NCBI GenBank assembly: GCA_007827375.1 | Contig: VISH01000001.1 | Location: 1,603,514-1,667,513 of the forward strand | Direction of reading: 5' to 3' | Length of the DNA stretch: 64,000 bases | Source of the DNA: Alteromonadaceae bacterium 2753L.S.0a.02 | Lineage (GTDB): Bacteria; Pseudomonadota; Gammaproteobacteria; Pseudomonadales; Cellvibrionaceae | Part shown: one piece after another, positions 43,614 through 52,467 of the stretch | Numbering within the stretch: position 1 is the stretch's first letter | How the letters are laid out: each line of letters starts with the position of its first letter | Notes under the pieces: generated by a model | The model's input: the letters and a program-made list of their open reading frames with translations, nothing else | The model's database searches: none | What the model was told of the DNA's origin: nothing | Position numbers and translations under genes: made by a program

Positions 43614-45128
43614 ATGGAGAAACACGGTCCTCCCTGGTGGCAGTATTTTCTGGTTGCTGTGGCACTGCTTGTTGTGGTGGCGTTCGGCACCCAGCGCGTG
43701 GTGCACAACCAGGCGCAACTGCTTGAGCGAAAGCTCGATCTGCAAGTTGCCGCGCGTGCCAATGGCGCTCGTGAATATTTACTGGTGGCGCAGCGGCTGT
43801 TGCATGGCGTGGAACACCTCATGGCAGAGAATCTTGCCCTGGCACTTCGGGGTGCGCTGCACCACCCCGCAGCTGAGCAGATAAAAAACTATCCCGGCCT
43901 GGGGATTTACGCGATTGCGGGTAGTGTCGATACTGGCGAATCTCTCAAGCTTGTCGGAGTGTTGTCTGGCCAGGGGCAGGCAGAATCCATAGATACAGCC
44001 ACCCAAGCTGAAATCAATGCGGCATTGGCGCTTAATCCCCTGTTTTCAACCTTGCTACAGGCCATTCCTGACACTAAATGGCTCTATTACACCTCGGCAC
44101 GTAACTTTGTATTTCTGGCGCCGGCCACTCCTGTGCGTGACGAGCATTTTCAGAGTGACAATCTCGCACGTGCTTTTTGGCTGCAGGCCACACCAGAGAA
44201 CAACCCGGATCACAGCCTGGCGATTACAGAAGCCTACGCGGATGCCGGTGGCAAAGGGCCTCTCATCAGCATGTCGCTTCCGGTGTATTTAGGCGAGGTG
44301 TTTGTGGGTGTTATCACCCTCGACGTGGGATTGGATACCCTGATGACGCTGCTGACCAAACCGCAAATGCTTGGCGATTCGGCACTGCTTGATGAACATG
44401 GCCACGTTATTTTCAAGGCGCAGCACATGCACGATACGCTCACCGACGACAGCAAAGGCTATTACATTGCACAGCAAGTGGTCTTGGAAAATCAGATGGT
44501 GCTGTTGCATAAAGTGCCGCGTCGCGCCTTAATGCTGGAAGCGTTGCGCGAATCCTGGGTACGTATTTCGCAAGTGTTTTTTGTCGGCTTGTTGCTGTTT
44601 TTGGCCTTCTATTTGTGGCAACTGGTGCGGCGGATTCGTTTGCTCGCCGATACCGATCCTCTCACGGGTTTGATGAATCGTCGCGCGATGGAGCGAATTG
44701 CCGCAGCTTTAATTGGTTATAACAATCGCTATCAACAGAAGATGTGCGTGTTAATTCTGGACCTCGACCACTTTAAGAAAATTAACGACAGCTATGGGCA
44801 TCAAGTGGGAGACCGCGTGTTGGAAGGGTTTGCCGCGCTGCTCGAAAGTACGGTTCGCGAAAGCGACCAGTTGAGCCGCCACGGCGGCGAAGAGTTTTTG
44901 GTGGTGCTGCCCAATACCGAATTACAGGAAGCGTTTCAAATGGCAGAGCGCTTGCGTAACATGGTGCACCAGGCGCCGTTGGCCGGAGCCAGTGGCAGGG
45001 TTACTGTGAGTATTGGTTGTGCCGAGTTGCTGCCCGGCGAAAATTACAGCAATATTCTCAAGCGCGCCGACGATGCCCTGTACCGCGCAAAAAATAATGG
45101 CCGCAACCAAACGGCCAAAGCATTCTAA
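43614..45128 (+). CDS. Membrane-bound diguanylate cyclase (GGDEF)
   Basis: 504 aa; makes cyclic-di-GMP. First helix about 8-27 (YFLVAVALLVVVAFG), a periplasmic sensor domain about 30-315 of the Cache type by layout, second helix about 320-340 (VFFVGLLLFLAFYLWQL), and a C-terminal GGDEF domain from about 345 (ADTDPLTGLMNRRAM, ILDLDHFKKINDSYGHQVGD). Active site GGEEF is intact, and an RESD inhibition site stands five residues before it, so product feedback is expected. Follows the receiver/PilZ protein and lies 5.9 kb upstream of a cyclic-di-GMP riboswitch. Confidence 0.92.
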   Translation: MEKHGPPWWQYFLVAVALLVVVAFGTQRVVHNQAQLLERKLDLQVAARANGAREYLLVAQRLLHGVEHLMAENLALALRGALHHPAAEQIKNYPGLGIYAIAGSVDTGESLKLVGVLSGQGQAESIDTATQAEINAALALNPLFSTLLQAIPDTKWLYYTSARNFVFLAPATPVRDEHFQSDNLARAFWLQATPENNPDHSLAITEAYADAGGKGPLISMSLPVYLGEVFVGVITLDVGLDTLMTLLTKPQMLGDSALLDEHGHVIFKAQHMHDTLTDDSKGYYIAQQVVLENQMVLLHKVPRRALMLEALRESWVRISQVFFVGLLLFLAFYLWQLVRRIRLLADTDPLTGLMNRRAMERIAAALIGYNNRYQQKMCVLILDLDHFKKINDSYGHQVGDRVLEGFAALLESTVRESDQLSRHGGEEFLVVLPNTELQEAFQMAERLRNMVHQAPLAGASGRVTVSIGCAELLPGENYSNILKRADDALYRAKNNGRNQTAKAF

Positions 45129-45188
45129 GCGTTGTAACTCTCCAGTTTTGTAACGAGGCGACGCTATCAGCTTTTTTCCGGGGGATTC

Positions 45189-45791
45189 ATGGTGGACATT
45201 GCCGCACCTATCAGCCAGGCGTGTGAAAACAACAAAGCTCCAATTCTGGAGGTTCTGCGCCGTGTGTTTGATCACTCACAACAGGTTATGGAAATTGGCA
45301 GCGGAACGGGTCAGCACGCCGCTTGGTTTGCCCAGCACCTGCCGCATTTAGTTTGGCAGCCCACCGATGTGGCCGAACATCTCGCCGGCATTGAATTGTG
45401 GCGAGCCCAGGCTGGGTGCCCCAATTTAAAGAAACCGCTGCCCTTTAATATCCACGATTCCGGCTGGCCGCTGGATAGCTGCGACGCGGTGTTTAGCGCA
45501 AATACCGCGCATATCATGAGCTGGCCAACCGCCTGCCTGATGATTAAACGGGTTGCCGAACACCTGCCTACTGGCGGAGTTTTTGCGCTCTATGGCCCCT
45601 TCAATTACCACGGAACTTATACCAGTGAAAGCAACCAAAATTTCGATGTTTGGTTGAAGGAGCAAGATCCAGTGCGTGCTATTCGCGACTTTGAAAAAGT
45701 TGATCAGCAAGCGCGTAATCACGGTTTGAACCTCTTCGAAGATAACGCCATGCCGGCCAACAACCGTTTGCTGGTGTGGGTAAAAAGTTAA
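45189..45791 (+). CDS. DUF938 family SAM-dependent methyltransferase
   Basis: 200 aa. N-terminal SQACENNKAPILEVL, SAM-binding VMEIGSGTGQHAAWFAQHLP, then DAVFSANTAHIMSW and LYGPFNYHGTYTSESNQNFDVWL, all typical of the DUF938 family (human METTL26 relatives). Substrate unknown. Starts 60 bases after the diguanylate cyclase stop with GGGGGA upstream; may be transcribed with it. Confidence 0.85.
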   Translation: MVDIAAPISQACENNKAPILEVLRRVFDHSQQVMEIGSGTGQHAAWFAQHLPHLVWQPTDVAEHLAGIELWRAQAGCPNLKKPLPFNIHDSGWPLDSCDAVFSANTAHIMSWPTACLMIKRVAEHLPTGGVFALYGPFNYHGTYTSESNQNFDVWLKEQDPVRAIRDFEKVDQQARNHGLNLFEDNAMPANNRLLVWVKS

Positions 45792-45860
45792 CGGCTGCTC
45801 GTTTAAGATCGCCCGATAACAGACCATGAATGAACAGGTGTGCATTTAACTGGAGGCTAC

Positions 45861-46961
45861 ATGAAAAAGTATTTTTCCCGTCGGCAACTCATTAAACAAG
45901 GAATTACAGCGGCGGGTGTTGTAGCCGCAACAGGTTTTAATCCACTTTCTATCGCGATGCCGGTAAAAAAGAAAATTGGTGTTGCGCTGGTTGGATTGGG
46001 TTATTACAGCCGGGATCTGCTGGCGCCCGCGTTACAGCTCACTCAGTATTGTGAACTGCGCGGCATCGTTACCGGTAGTCCCGAAAAAATTCCCGTGTGG
46101 CAAAAAAAATATGGTATTGCCGATAAAAATATTTACAACTACGAAACCATGCACGAGGTGGCGAATAACCCCGACATTGATGTGCTGTATATTGTGGTGC
46201 CCACCTCGCTCCATGAAAAATACGCGGTAATTGCCGCAAACGCCGGTAAACACGTATGGTGTGAAAAACCCATGGCGATGGACGAAGGTGAATGTCAGCG
46301 TATTATTGATGCCTGCAATAAAAACCACGTACAGCTGACCGTAGGGTATCGCTTGCGACATGAACCCAACACACGAACCGTCATGTCATACGCTGACCAA
46401 AAACCCTACGGTAAAATAAAAGATATTATTGCTCAGGCGGGTTACGCCGGTGGTGAACCAGACCCCAGTAATTGGCGGCTCAAACGCGCCATGGGTGGCG
46501 GCGCATTGTACGACATGGGCGTGTACCCCATTAATGCAGCACGCTTCACGTCTGGGTTGGAGCCTATTGCGGTAACTGCGCGACTTGAGGTTGAGCGAAA
46601 AAGCGTGTTTAAAGAAGTCGATGAATCTGCGTATTTAAGTCTGGAATTTCCTGGCGGCATTACAGCGGAGTGTGCCACTAGCGTCGGCAAAAATATGAAT
46701 CTTCTGCGCGCGAACTGCGAGAAGGGCTGGTATGAACTCTCGCCCATGCAAAGTTACAGTGGTGTGCAGGGAAAAACCAGTACCGGCATTTTGTTGAATA
46801 AAACCATCGCCAACCAGCAGGCCAAACAAATGGATGACGATGCCATTGCTTTGTTCCATAAATCAAGCGTGCTGGTGCCCGGCGAAGTTGGGCTTGGTGA
46901 TATTCGTGTGGTTACCGCCGCACTCAAATCTGCCGCCACCGGTAAGCGGGTTGAAATTTAG
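45861..46961 (+). CDS. Tat-exported Gfo/Idh/MocA family oxidoreductase
   Basis: 366 aa from ATG 45861, with GGAGG 5 bases before; a GTG at 45840 lacks a site. Twin-arginine signal SRRQLIKQG at residues 6-14, followed by a moderately hydrophobic helix, so it is exported folded with cofactor bound, like glucose-fructose oxidoreductase. Rossmann motif GVALVGLGYYSRDLLAPAL (one glycine changed from GxGxxG), then VWCEKPMAMDEGECQRIID with the catalytic-type EKP lysine, and GGGALYDMGVYPINAARF. Probable role: periplasmic NADP-bound redox conversion of a sugar. Substrate unknown. Stop overlaps the possible recG start. Confidence 0.85.
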   Translation: MKKYFSRRQLIKQGITAAGVVAATGFNPLSIAMPVKKKIGVALVGLGYYSRDLLAPALQLTQYCELRGIVTGSPEKIPVWQKKYGIADKNIYNYETMHEVANNPDIDVLYIVVPTSLHEKYAVIAANAGKHVWCEKPMAMDEGECQRIIDACNKNHVQLTVGYRLRHEPNTRTVMSYADQKPYGKIKDIIAQAGYAGGEPDPSNWRLKRAMGGGALYDMGVYPINAARFTSGLEPIAVTARLEVERKSVFKEVDESAYLSLEFPGGITAECATSVGKNMNLLRANCEKGWYELSPMQSYSGVQGKTSTGILLNKTIANQQAKQMDDDAIALFHKSSVLVPGEVGLGDIRVVTAALKSAATGKRVEI

Positions 46962-49114
46962 TGTCGGGTGATGGGAATAGCGCCAGACATAAACCGTTAA
47001 ACGTGCGGCGCCCAGCCGATTCCCAAATGCAAGCCCAAACGGTACAGCTTGCTGAACTGCCACTAACCGATCTGAAAGGTGTCGGCGACAAACTCGCCGA
47101 GACCTTTACCAAGTTAGGCATCTATAATCAGCAGGATCTGCTGTTCCACTTGCCGATACGCTATTTGGATCGCACTCGCATTACGCCACTCTCGCAATTA
47201 CAGCTCAATACCACGGTGATGATTCAGGGAAATGTGTTGCGCACCCAAATTACCTACGGGCGTAAGCGAAGTTTACTGGTGCAGCTGGAAGATGACTCAG
47301 GTCTCACCAATTTACGCTTTTATCATTTCAGCGCTTACCAGAAAGATAAATTGCAACCCGGTACCTTGTTACGTTGTTATGGTGAACCCCGTCTGGGCAG
47401 TGCCGGTTTGGAATTTTATCACCCGGAATACGACATTATCGATAGCGCTAATCCAGAGCCGGTGGATGAGCGTTTAACGCCGGTATACGGATTAACGGAT
47501 GGCCTCTCGCAACAGCGGGTGCGTGGCGTTATCACACAGGTACTGCAAAAAATTCAGGTGTCGCCGCCCGATGAATATCTCCCCAGAGAAATCAATCAGC
47601 GCTTTGCCTGTGAGTCATTGATTGCTGCGTTGCTGTATGTCCATGAGCCCCCCCGCGAAGCGCCAGTAGCCCAGTTGCTGGAAGGTAGCCACGCCAGCCA
47701 GCAGCGTCTCGCCTTCGAAGAATTACTGGCACATTATTTAGTACGTCGCAAATTACATGCGCTGGCCGCACACGAAAAATCTGCCAAATTAATTATTGAT
47801 AAACAGGTTAAGCAAAAATTTTTAGCGCAACTGCCGTTTGCGTTAACGGCGGCGCAGCTGCGGGTGTGCGATGAGATTTTTGGCGATTTAGCCCGTGGTA
47901 AACCCATGCTGCGCATGGTGCAGGGCGACGTGGGTTCGGGTAAAACTTTGGTTGCCGCGATGGCGGCCCTGGCGGGCGTTGCCTGCGGATATCAAGTTGC
48001 CGTAGTTGCCCCTACCGAAATTCTTGCCGAGCAGCACTTTCATAATTTTTCTGCTTGGCTCTCAGACTTGGGCTATCACGTGGAATGGCTGGTGGGAAAA
48101 TTAACCGCAGCAAAACGACGTGACGCCCTGGCGCGTATTGCCAGCGGTGCCGCGCAGGTCATTGTGGGTACCCATGCGTTATTTCAGGAGGATGTTGAGT
48201 TTCATAAGTTGGGCTTGTCGATCGTGGATGAACAGCATCGTTTCGGTGTACACCAACGCTTGAGCTTGAGGCAGACCAATGCCTTGGGCGAGCTGCCACA
48301 TCAACTGGTAATGACTGCCACACCGATACCGAGAACCCTGGCGATGACCAATTACGCCGAACTCGACTATTCCGTAATCGATGAGTTGCCCCCTGGGCGA
48401 ACGCCCGTCAATACCGTGCTGGTGAGCCAACAGCGTCGCGAGCAAATAGTGCAGCGTATCGCTGCGGCCTGCGCTGAAGGCCGTCAGGTCTTTTGGGTGT
48501 GTACGCTCGTGGAGGAATCAGAAACGCTTGCCGCCGCCAACGCCGAACAAACCGCAATAACTTTACGCGAAGCGTTACCTGACGTTGCCGTGGGCCTGGT
48601 GCACGGGCGCCTTAAAGCCGCAGAGAAAGAGCAGGTGATGAACGCGTTTAAGTCGGCTGAACTGCAGCTCTTGGTGGCAACTACGGTGATTGAAGTGGGC
48701 GTGGATGTGCCCAATGCGAGCCTGATGATTATCGAAAATCCGGAACGCCTGGGGCTGGCACAACTGCATCAATTGCGCGGCCGTGTTGGACGGGGGAGAA
48801 CGGCGAGCCACTGCGTTTTACTCTATGGTGAAAAACTCAGCGAACAGTCACGTGAACGCCTTCAAGTGCTGCGCGAAACCAACGACGGTTTTGTTGTGGC
48901 AGAAAAAGATTTGCAGTTGCGCGGCCCGGGTGAAGTGCTGGGCACACGGCAAACCGGCGACATGCAGTACCGCGTGGCCGATCGGGTACGCGATGCCCAT
49001 TTGCTCGATGCTGTGCAAACCCTGGGGCAGCAATTACTGGCGCAGCAACCACGTGTTGTTGAGTTGCTTATCGCCCGATGGGTGGGCGATCGCCAGCAAT
49101 ACATCAAGGCGTGA
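46961..49114 (+). CDS. recG: ATP-dependent DNA helicase RecG
   Basis: Branch-migration helicase for stalled forks and recombination. 717 aa from GTG 46961 (TAGTG overlap with the previous stop), or 695 aa from ATG 47027, where the family similarity begins (LPLTDLKGVGDKLAETF). Neither has a clear ribosome site. Wedge domain with OB fold (IQGNVLRTQITYGRKRSLLVQLED), Walker A GDVGSGKT, Walker B variant DEQHRFGVHQRL, motif III TATPIPRTLAMT, and motif VI QLRGRVGRG. Complete. Confidence 0.95.
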   Translation: MSGDGNSARHKPLNVRRPADSQMQAQTVQLAELPLTDLKGVGDKLAETFTKLGIYNQQDLLFHLPIRYLDRTRITPLSQLQLNTTVMIQGNVLRTQITYGRKRSLLVQLEDDSGLTNLRFYHFSAYQKDKLQPGTLLRCYGEPRLGSAGLEFYHPEYDIIDSANPEPVDERLTPVYGLTDGLSQQRVRGVITQVLQKIQVSPPDEYLPREINQRFACESLIAALLYVHEPPREAPVAQLLEGSHASQQRLAFEELLAHYLVRRKLHALAAHEKSAKLIIDKQVKQKFLAQLPFALTAAQLRVCDEIFGDLARGKPMLRMVQGDVGSGKTLVAAMAALAGVACGYQVAVVAPTEILAEQHFHNFSAWLSDLGYHVEWLVGKLTAAKRRDALARIASGAAQVIVGTHALFQEDVEFHKLGLSIVDEQHRFGVHQRLSLRQTNALGELPHQLVMTATPIPRTLAMTNYAELDYSVIDELPPGRTPVNTVLVSQQRREQIVQRIAAACAEGRQVFWVCTLVEESETLAAANAEQTAITLREALPDVAVGLVHGRLKAAEKEQVMNAFKSAELQLLVATTVIEVGVDVPNASLMIIENPERLGLAQLHQLRGRVGRGRTASHCVLLYGEKLSEQSRERLQVLRETNDGFVVAEKDLQLRGPGEVLGTRQTGDMQYRVADRVRDAHLLDAVQTLGQQLLAQQPRVVELLIARWVGDRQQYIKA

Positions 49115-49410
49115 AGCGTCCAAGAACTGCCACACAAATTCAGATCCCATCATCCGCGTTAACCCGCCCTAGAAATTACCCCATTGCCGTCTATAGTGAG
49201 TTTAAAGGCACGCTACACGCGCGCTAATTTTCGCTGCGGCTATTCCAAAATGTTCTGTCGTCTAAATCGACATTTTTAATACTTTTGGGCAAAATACGAA
49301 CTATATTGCTAGGAAGAAACGTTTTTACTGGTTTGAAAATAGTTCTTAAGTATTAGTCAGCGATTTTTAATATCTGCCGAGTAGGTAGATAGCTCACAGG
49401 AGAACCACTT

Positions 49411-50796
49411 GTGTCATTACCAGCCAGTGTTCAGGAGATGTTGGAAACCCAGAAGGTTAATTACAACATCGCGCAAATGAACGACCGCTCATCGCACCTG
49501 AGCCTCGTTTCCTCCCAGCAGGATGTGTGCATCGTGCAGTCGGTACTGCTTCAGGATGCAGAGGGGCGGGTTCAGGTTTTGCTTCCCGCAGGAAGCATTC
49601 TTGATTTGGATGCGCTGGTGAAACACACCAACCGCAGTTTTGAAGGCGTTAAGATCGACGATATCCTGCCGCTGATGGAGCAACACCAGCTCAGCTGCAT
49701 CCCTGCAGTACCCCGGTGGCAGGGTATGCCTACTATCGTAGATACAAGTTTGTTGAACAAAAAAATGTTGTGGCTGGAATCTGGCTCTGGCGACAATATG
49801 CTCGAACTCAGTCAAGTGGATTTCCAAAATATTAACGGTTCTTCCGAGAGCATCGCCTGTGCCATACCCGCGCCTTCATTGCTAGACGACAGAAGCAAAG
49901 ACGAAACACAAATTTTTGATTCCGTAAAACGCTTTACACAGAAACGCATCAAGCAGCGCCTTGATGAAACCCTGGAATTGCCGCCACTGCCCGAAACCGC
50001 GCAACGCATCATCAAGCTTAGGGCCGACCCCAACGCCGACATCAGCGATCTGGCGAATATTGTCGAAATCGACCCCAGTCTGGCCGCGCAGGTGGTGAGC
50101 TGGGCCGCGTCGCCTTACTATTCTGCGCCGGGTAAAATTAAATCGGTGCACGACGCCATTGTGCGGGTATTGGGGTTTGATATGGTTTTGAACCTGGCAT
50201 TGGGTTTGGCTTTGGGTAAAACCATGTCGATGCACACCCTCTCGCCACTGCAAATCTCCAAATACTGGCGCAATTCCGTATACACCGCAGCGGCGGTGGA
50301 AGGCTTGGTTACCAGCATAGAACGCCCCTATCGCCCTGGTTTTGGCATGGCGTATCTGAGTGGCTTGCTGAACAATTTTGGCTACCTGATCTTGGCGGAA
50401 GTATTCCCACCTTATTTTGAAGGTATCGAACGTTTGGCTAGAGCCAACACGCACATCCCTTCTGCAACGATTGAATTACACCAGTTGGGGCTCACCGGCA
50501 ATCAGATTGCTGCGTGGTTGATGGATAACTGGAATATGCCCGAAGAAGTGGTGATGGCGCTGCGCTATCAGAATAACCCGCGTTACGACGGCGAGCATGC
50601 GATCTACGCAAAACTCATTCATCTGGCGCAGCAGATGCTCGCCAACGCAGGCTTCGGTACGCGTCTGGCGCGCCCCATCCCTGACCAGTTGTACCGTGAT
50701 TTGCACATCGATGCAGATACTGCGCGCATCACCATAGAAAATATTCTCGAAGCTGGTGACGATTTGGATGCGATAGCCGAAAAAATGCGCGCGTAA
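49411..50796 (+). CDS. YbaK-like domain fused to HDOD signalling domain
   Basis: 461 aa, GTG start with AGGAGA upstream. Residues about 1-150 resemble the YbaK/aminoacyl-tRNA-deacylase fold (VCIVQSVLLQDAEGRVQVLLPAGSILDLDAL). Residues about 185-390 are an HDOD domain: LDETLELPPLPETAQRII, DPSLAAQVVSWAASPYYS, AIVRVLGFDMVLNLALGLAL and MAYLSGLLNNFGYLILAEVFPPYF. HDOD proteins act in signalling and stress. The 296 bp upstream (49115-49410) contains no gene and no promoter I can name. A terminator follows. Confidence 0.82.
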   Translation: MSLPASVQEMLETQKVNYNIAQMNDRSSHLSLVSSQQDVCIVQSVLLQDAEGRVQVLLPAGSILDLDALVKHTNRSFEGVKIDDILPLMEQHQLSCIPAVPRWQGMPTIVDTSLLNKKMLWLESGSGDNMLELSQVDFQNINGSSESIACAIPAPSLLDDRSKDETQIFDSVKRFTQKRIKQRLDETLELPPLPETAQRIIKLRADPNADISDLANIVEIDPSLAAQVVSWAASPYYSAPGKIKSVHDAIVRVLGFDMVLNLALGLALGKTMSMHTLSPLQISKYWRNSVYTAAAVEGLVTSIERPYRPGFGMAYLSGLLNNFGYLILAEVFPPYFEGIERLARANTHIPSATIELHQLGLTGNQIAAWLMDNWNMPEEVVMALRYQNNPRYDGEHAIYAKLIHLAQQMLANAGFGTRLARPIPDQLYRDLHIDADTARITIENILEAGDDLDAIAEKMRA

Positions 50797-50828
50797 ATAG
50801 TTTTAGCTTTACCCTAAAAACCCTGTTT

Positions 50829-50853
50829 AAGCCGGTAACCCCGGCTTTTTTTA
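50829..50853 (+). terminator. Rho-independent terminator after the HDOD gene
   Basis: AAGCCGG - TAAC - CCCGGCTT followed by TTTTT. It isolates the HDOD gene from the riboswitch transcript that starts further on. Confidence 0.9.
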
Positions 50854-51000
50854 TAGCTAAAATTTATTATTTCCCAGAATGCAGGAATGGCAAAAATCTA
50901 TAAAAAATCGGTATCACCTACGGGGAATTAAACATTGCCCCGTAATGAGAAATTGTTCACAATATTCACAGTTTCTAAAGTTATCAGACCGGAAGCTTTT

Positions 51001-51097
51001 CCCGGCCTCGATAAAGGCAAACCCGTGGTAACGCGGGGACGCAAAGCCAGTGCCCCACCGCATAGCGAGGGTCGAACGGTTACCGAAAATAGCCGGG
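51001..51097 (+). ncRNA. Class I cyclic-di-GMP riboswitch (GEMM-I)
   Basis: Closing stem P1: CCCGGC (51001-51006) pairs with GCCGGG (51092-51097). Inside are the conserved AAAGGCAAACC (51013-51023), a stem CCCGTG/CGCGGG capped by the GNRA tetraloop GTAA, then GGACGCAAAGCC (51037-51048), a second stem-loop region (CAGTGCCCCACCGCATAGCGAGG), and GGTTACCGA (51078-51086). These are the invariant blocks of the GEMM-I aptamer as in Vibrio cholerae Vc2. The expression platform lies in the 84 bases before the ATG at 51182: a 6-bp hairpin TTAATG/CATTAA (51143-51159) just before GGGGAG (51166-51171), with no T-run, so control of translation is more likely than termination. A small open frame across it is not a gene. 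Confidence 0.93.
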
Positions 51098-51181
51098 TGT
51101 GTTTGCCAGAAATGCTGTAATAACCTAGCAGCTCACCTGAATTTAATGTTCATCATTAATACACCGGGGAGTTGCTTCATC

Positions 51182-51724
51182 ATGTCCGAAGCGCTATACA
51201 AATTTTTTAACGACCAGCCGTTTTTCCGCCACCTCATCGAATACCTTGCTCCCAATCACAGCAGTGATCCTGACGTCGAAGAAAATGGTGCTTTTCAGCA
51301 TCCGGTGCGTTTGCTAATGGTGCTATCACTGGCGGTATTTTCAGGCTTGATCATTGTTTATGCCTTGCAGACTTTTTCAGAGCGTGAACGACCGGGGAAA
51401 TATTTCGACCCGCACCGCGATTATTTGCGCATGCCCTTCGACATTAACGATGCCACGGGCATTTGCACCCACAAAACGGAACTGCGCTTCGGTGAGCAAC
51501 TGGTACGATCACACGTCGATAATCATTCCACCCGATATGACCCGAAACTCGGTATTTATAAAGTATTCATGTCTGCCCAGTTAGGCGACCTTTATATTTA
51601 CGAGGAGGCTCCAGTACATTGCTTTGTAAACCCTCGCGAGCACATGATTTCTCATTACCGAACCTTTGAGAAACGCCAGTCACTGATGACCCGTGCTTTA
51701 AAGGTGATTTCATTCAAGAAGTAG
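51182..51724 (+). CDS. Single-span membrane protein of unknown function under cyclic-di-GMP riboswitch
   Basis: 180 aa from ATG 51182 with GGGGAG upstream. An earlier in-frame start at 51050 lies inside the riboswitch and is rejected. Cytoplasmic-looking N-terminus (MSEALYKFFNDQPFFRHLIEYL), acidic stretch SSDPDVEEN, one transmembrane helix about 44-63 (LLMVLSLAVFSGLIIVYAL), then a soluble domain of about 110 residues (SERERPGKYFDPHRDYLRMP, CTHKTELRFGEQLVRSHVDN, YKVFMSAQLGDLYIYEEAP) that I do not recognise. Given its riboswitch, it probably acts in motility, adhesion, pili or matrix formation. The last 11 bases overlap the convergent DUF502 gene. Confidence 0.8.
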   Translation: MSEALYKFFNDQPFFRHLIEYLAPNHSSDPDVEENGAFQHPVRLLMVLSLAVFSGLIIVYALQTFSERERPGKYFDPHRDYLRMPFDINDATGICTHKTELRFGEQLVRSHVDNHSTRYDPKLGIYKVFMSAQLGDLYIYEEAPVHCFVNPREHMISHYRTFEKRQSLMTRALKVISFKK

Positions 51725-52385
51725 GCGCTTTGAAATAATCGCCAGAGGTTACCCCCATCGACATGTAAATGTTGAACAAACCATCGAACCCGAAATCTGC
51801 TTTTTCAACCCAGTTCACCGGCGCGTATAAAATCGCGCCGCCAAAAGGTACCGGCGCTGTGGGGATCATAATCGCAAAATGATCCTTGCCGCCCATACAC
51901 ACCGGCTCTGGGCTGGTGAGTAGTGCGAGCACCGCAACGCCATTGCGATCGCCACCGAAATAACACAACACCGCCTGCATACTCTTATATTGCGCTTCTT
52001 CCTGACTGTCGAACATGGTCACAATGCGCGACAGGGTTTGGTACACCGAACGCACAAATGGCACCCGCGCCAGCAAGCCTGAAATCAGACCGCGCCAGTG
52101 GTTGCGCAAACCTGTTTGCACCAGCACGCCCAACAGATACAGCGCCAGTACGACGCTGGCGACACCAATGGCATAGGCCGAAATTTCCGATGTAACAAAA
52201 TTTAAACCAATGGTGCCGAACAAGCGACCCATGGTGCTATCTGGCCCCAGGTAGTGATGCAGAAAGTCGGCACTCCACAGTATGATGGCGATGGTTAATG
52301 CCAGGGGTAACGCAGCAAATAATCCGGCGAGAAAAGTTTGACCAAACCCTGAAATCAGGCCTGAATTGCTATTGGTTTGTGACAT
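51714..52385 (-). CDS. DUF502 family membrane protein
   Basis: 223 aa. Two hydrophobic helices (FLAGLFAALPLALTIAIILWSADF about 18-41, AYAIGVASVVLALYLLGVLVQTG about 70-92), then the family core PFVRSVYQTLSRIVTMFDSQEEAQYKSMQAVLCYF, DHFAIMIPTAPVPFGGAILYAP and MSMGVTSGD. DUF502 proteins are widespread inner-membrane proteins of unknown role. Its 3' end overlaps that of the convergent riboswitch-controlled gene by 11 bp. It diverges from the K+ channel gene. Confidence 0.88.
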   Translation of the reverse strand: MSQTNSNSGLISGFGQTFLAGLFAALPLALTIAIILWSADFLHHYLGPDSTMGRLFGTIGLNFVTSEISAYAIGVASVVLALYLLGVLVQTGLRNHWRGLISGLLARVPFVRSVYQTLSRIVTMFDSQEEAQYKSMQAVLCYFGGDRNGVAVLALLTSPEPVCMGGKDHFAIMIPTAPVPFGGAILYAPVNWVEKADFGFDGLFNIYMSMGVTSGDYFKAPTS

Positions 52386-52467
52386 GGCTTACTCCACAGG
52401 TCTTTGTAAGGGCGAGCTGTTATGATGCGAGAAATTGTAAGTTCGAGCAATCGATAAAGGACGAGCT

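Noticed and set aside
50935..51120. 61-aa open frame over the riboswitch
   Set aside because: The sequence is fully explained by the structured GEMM-I RNA.
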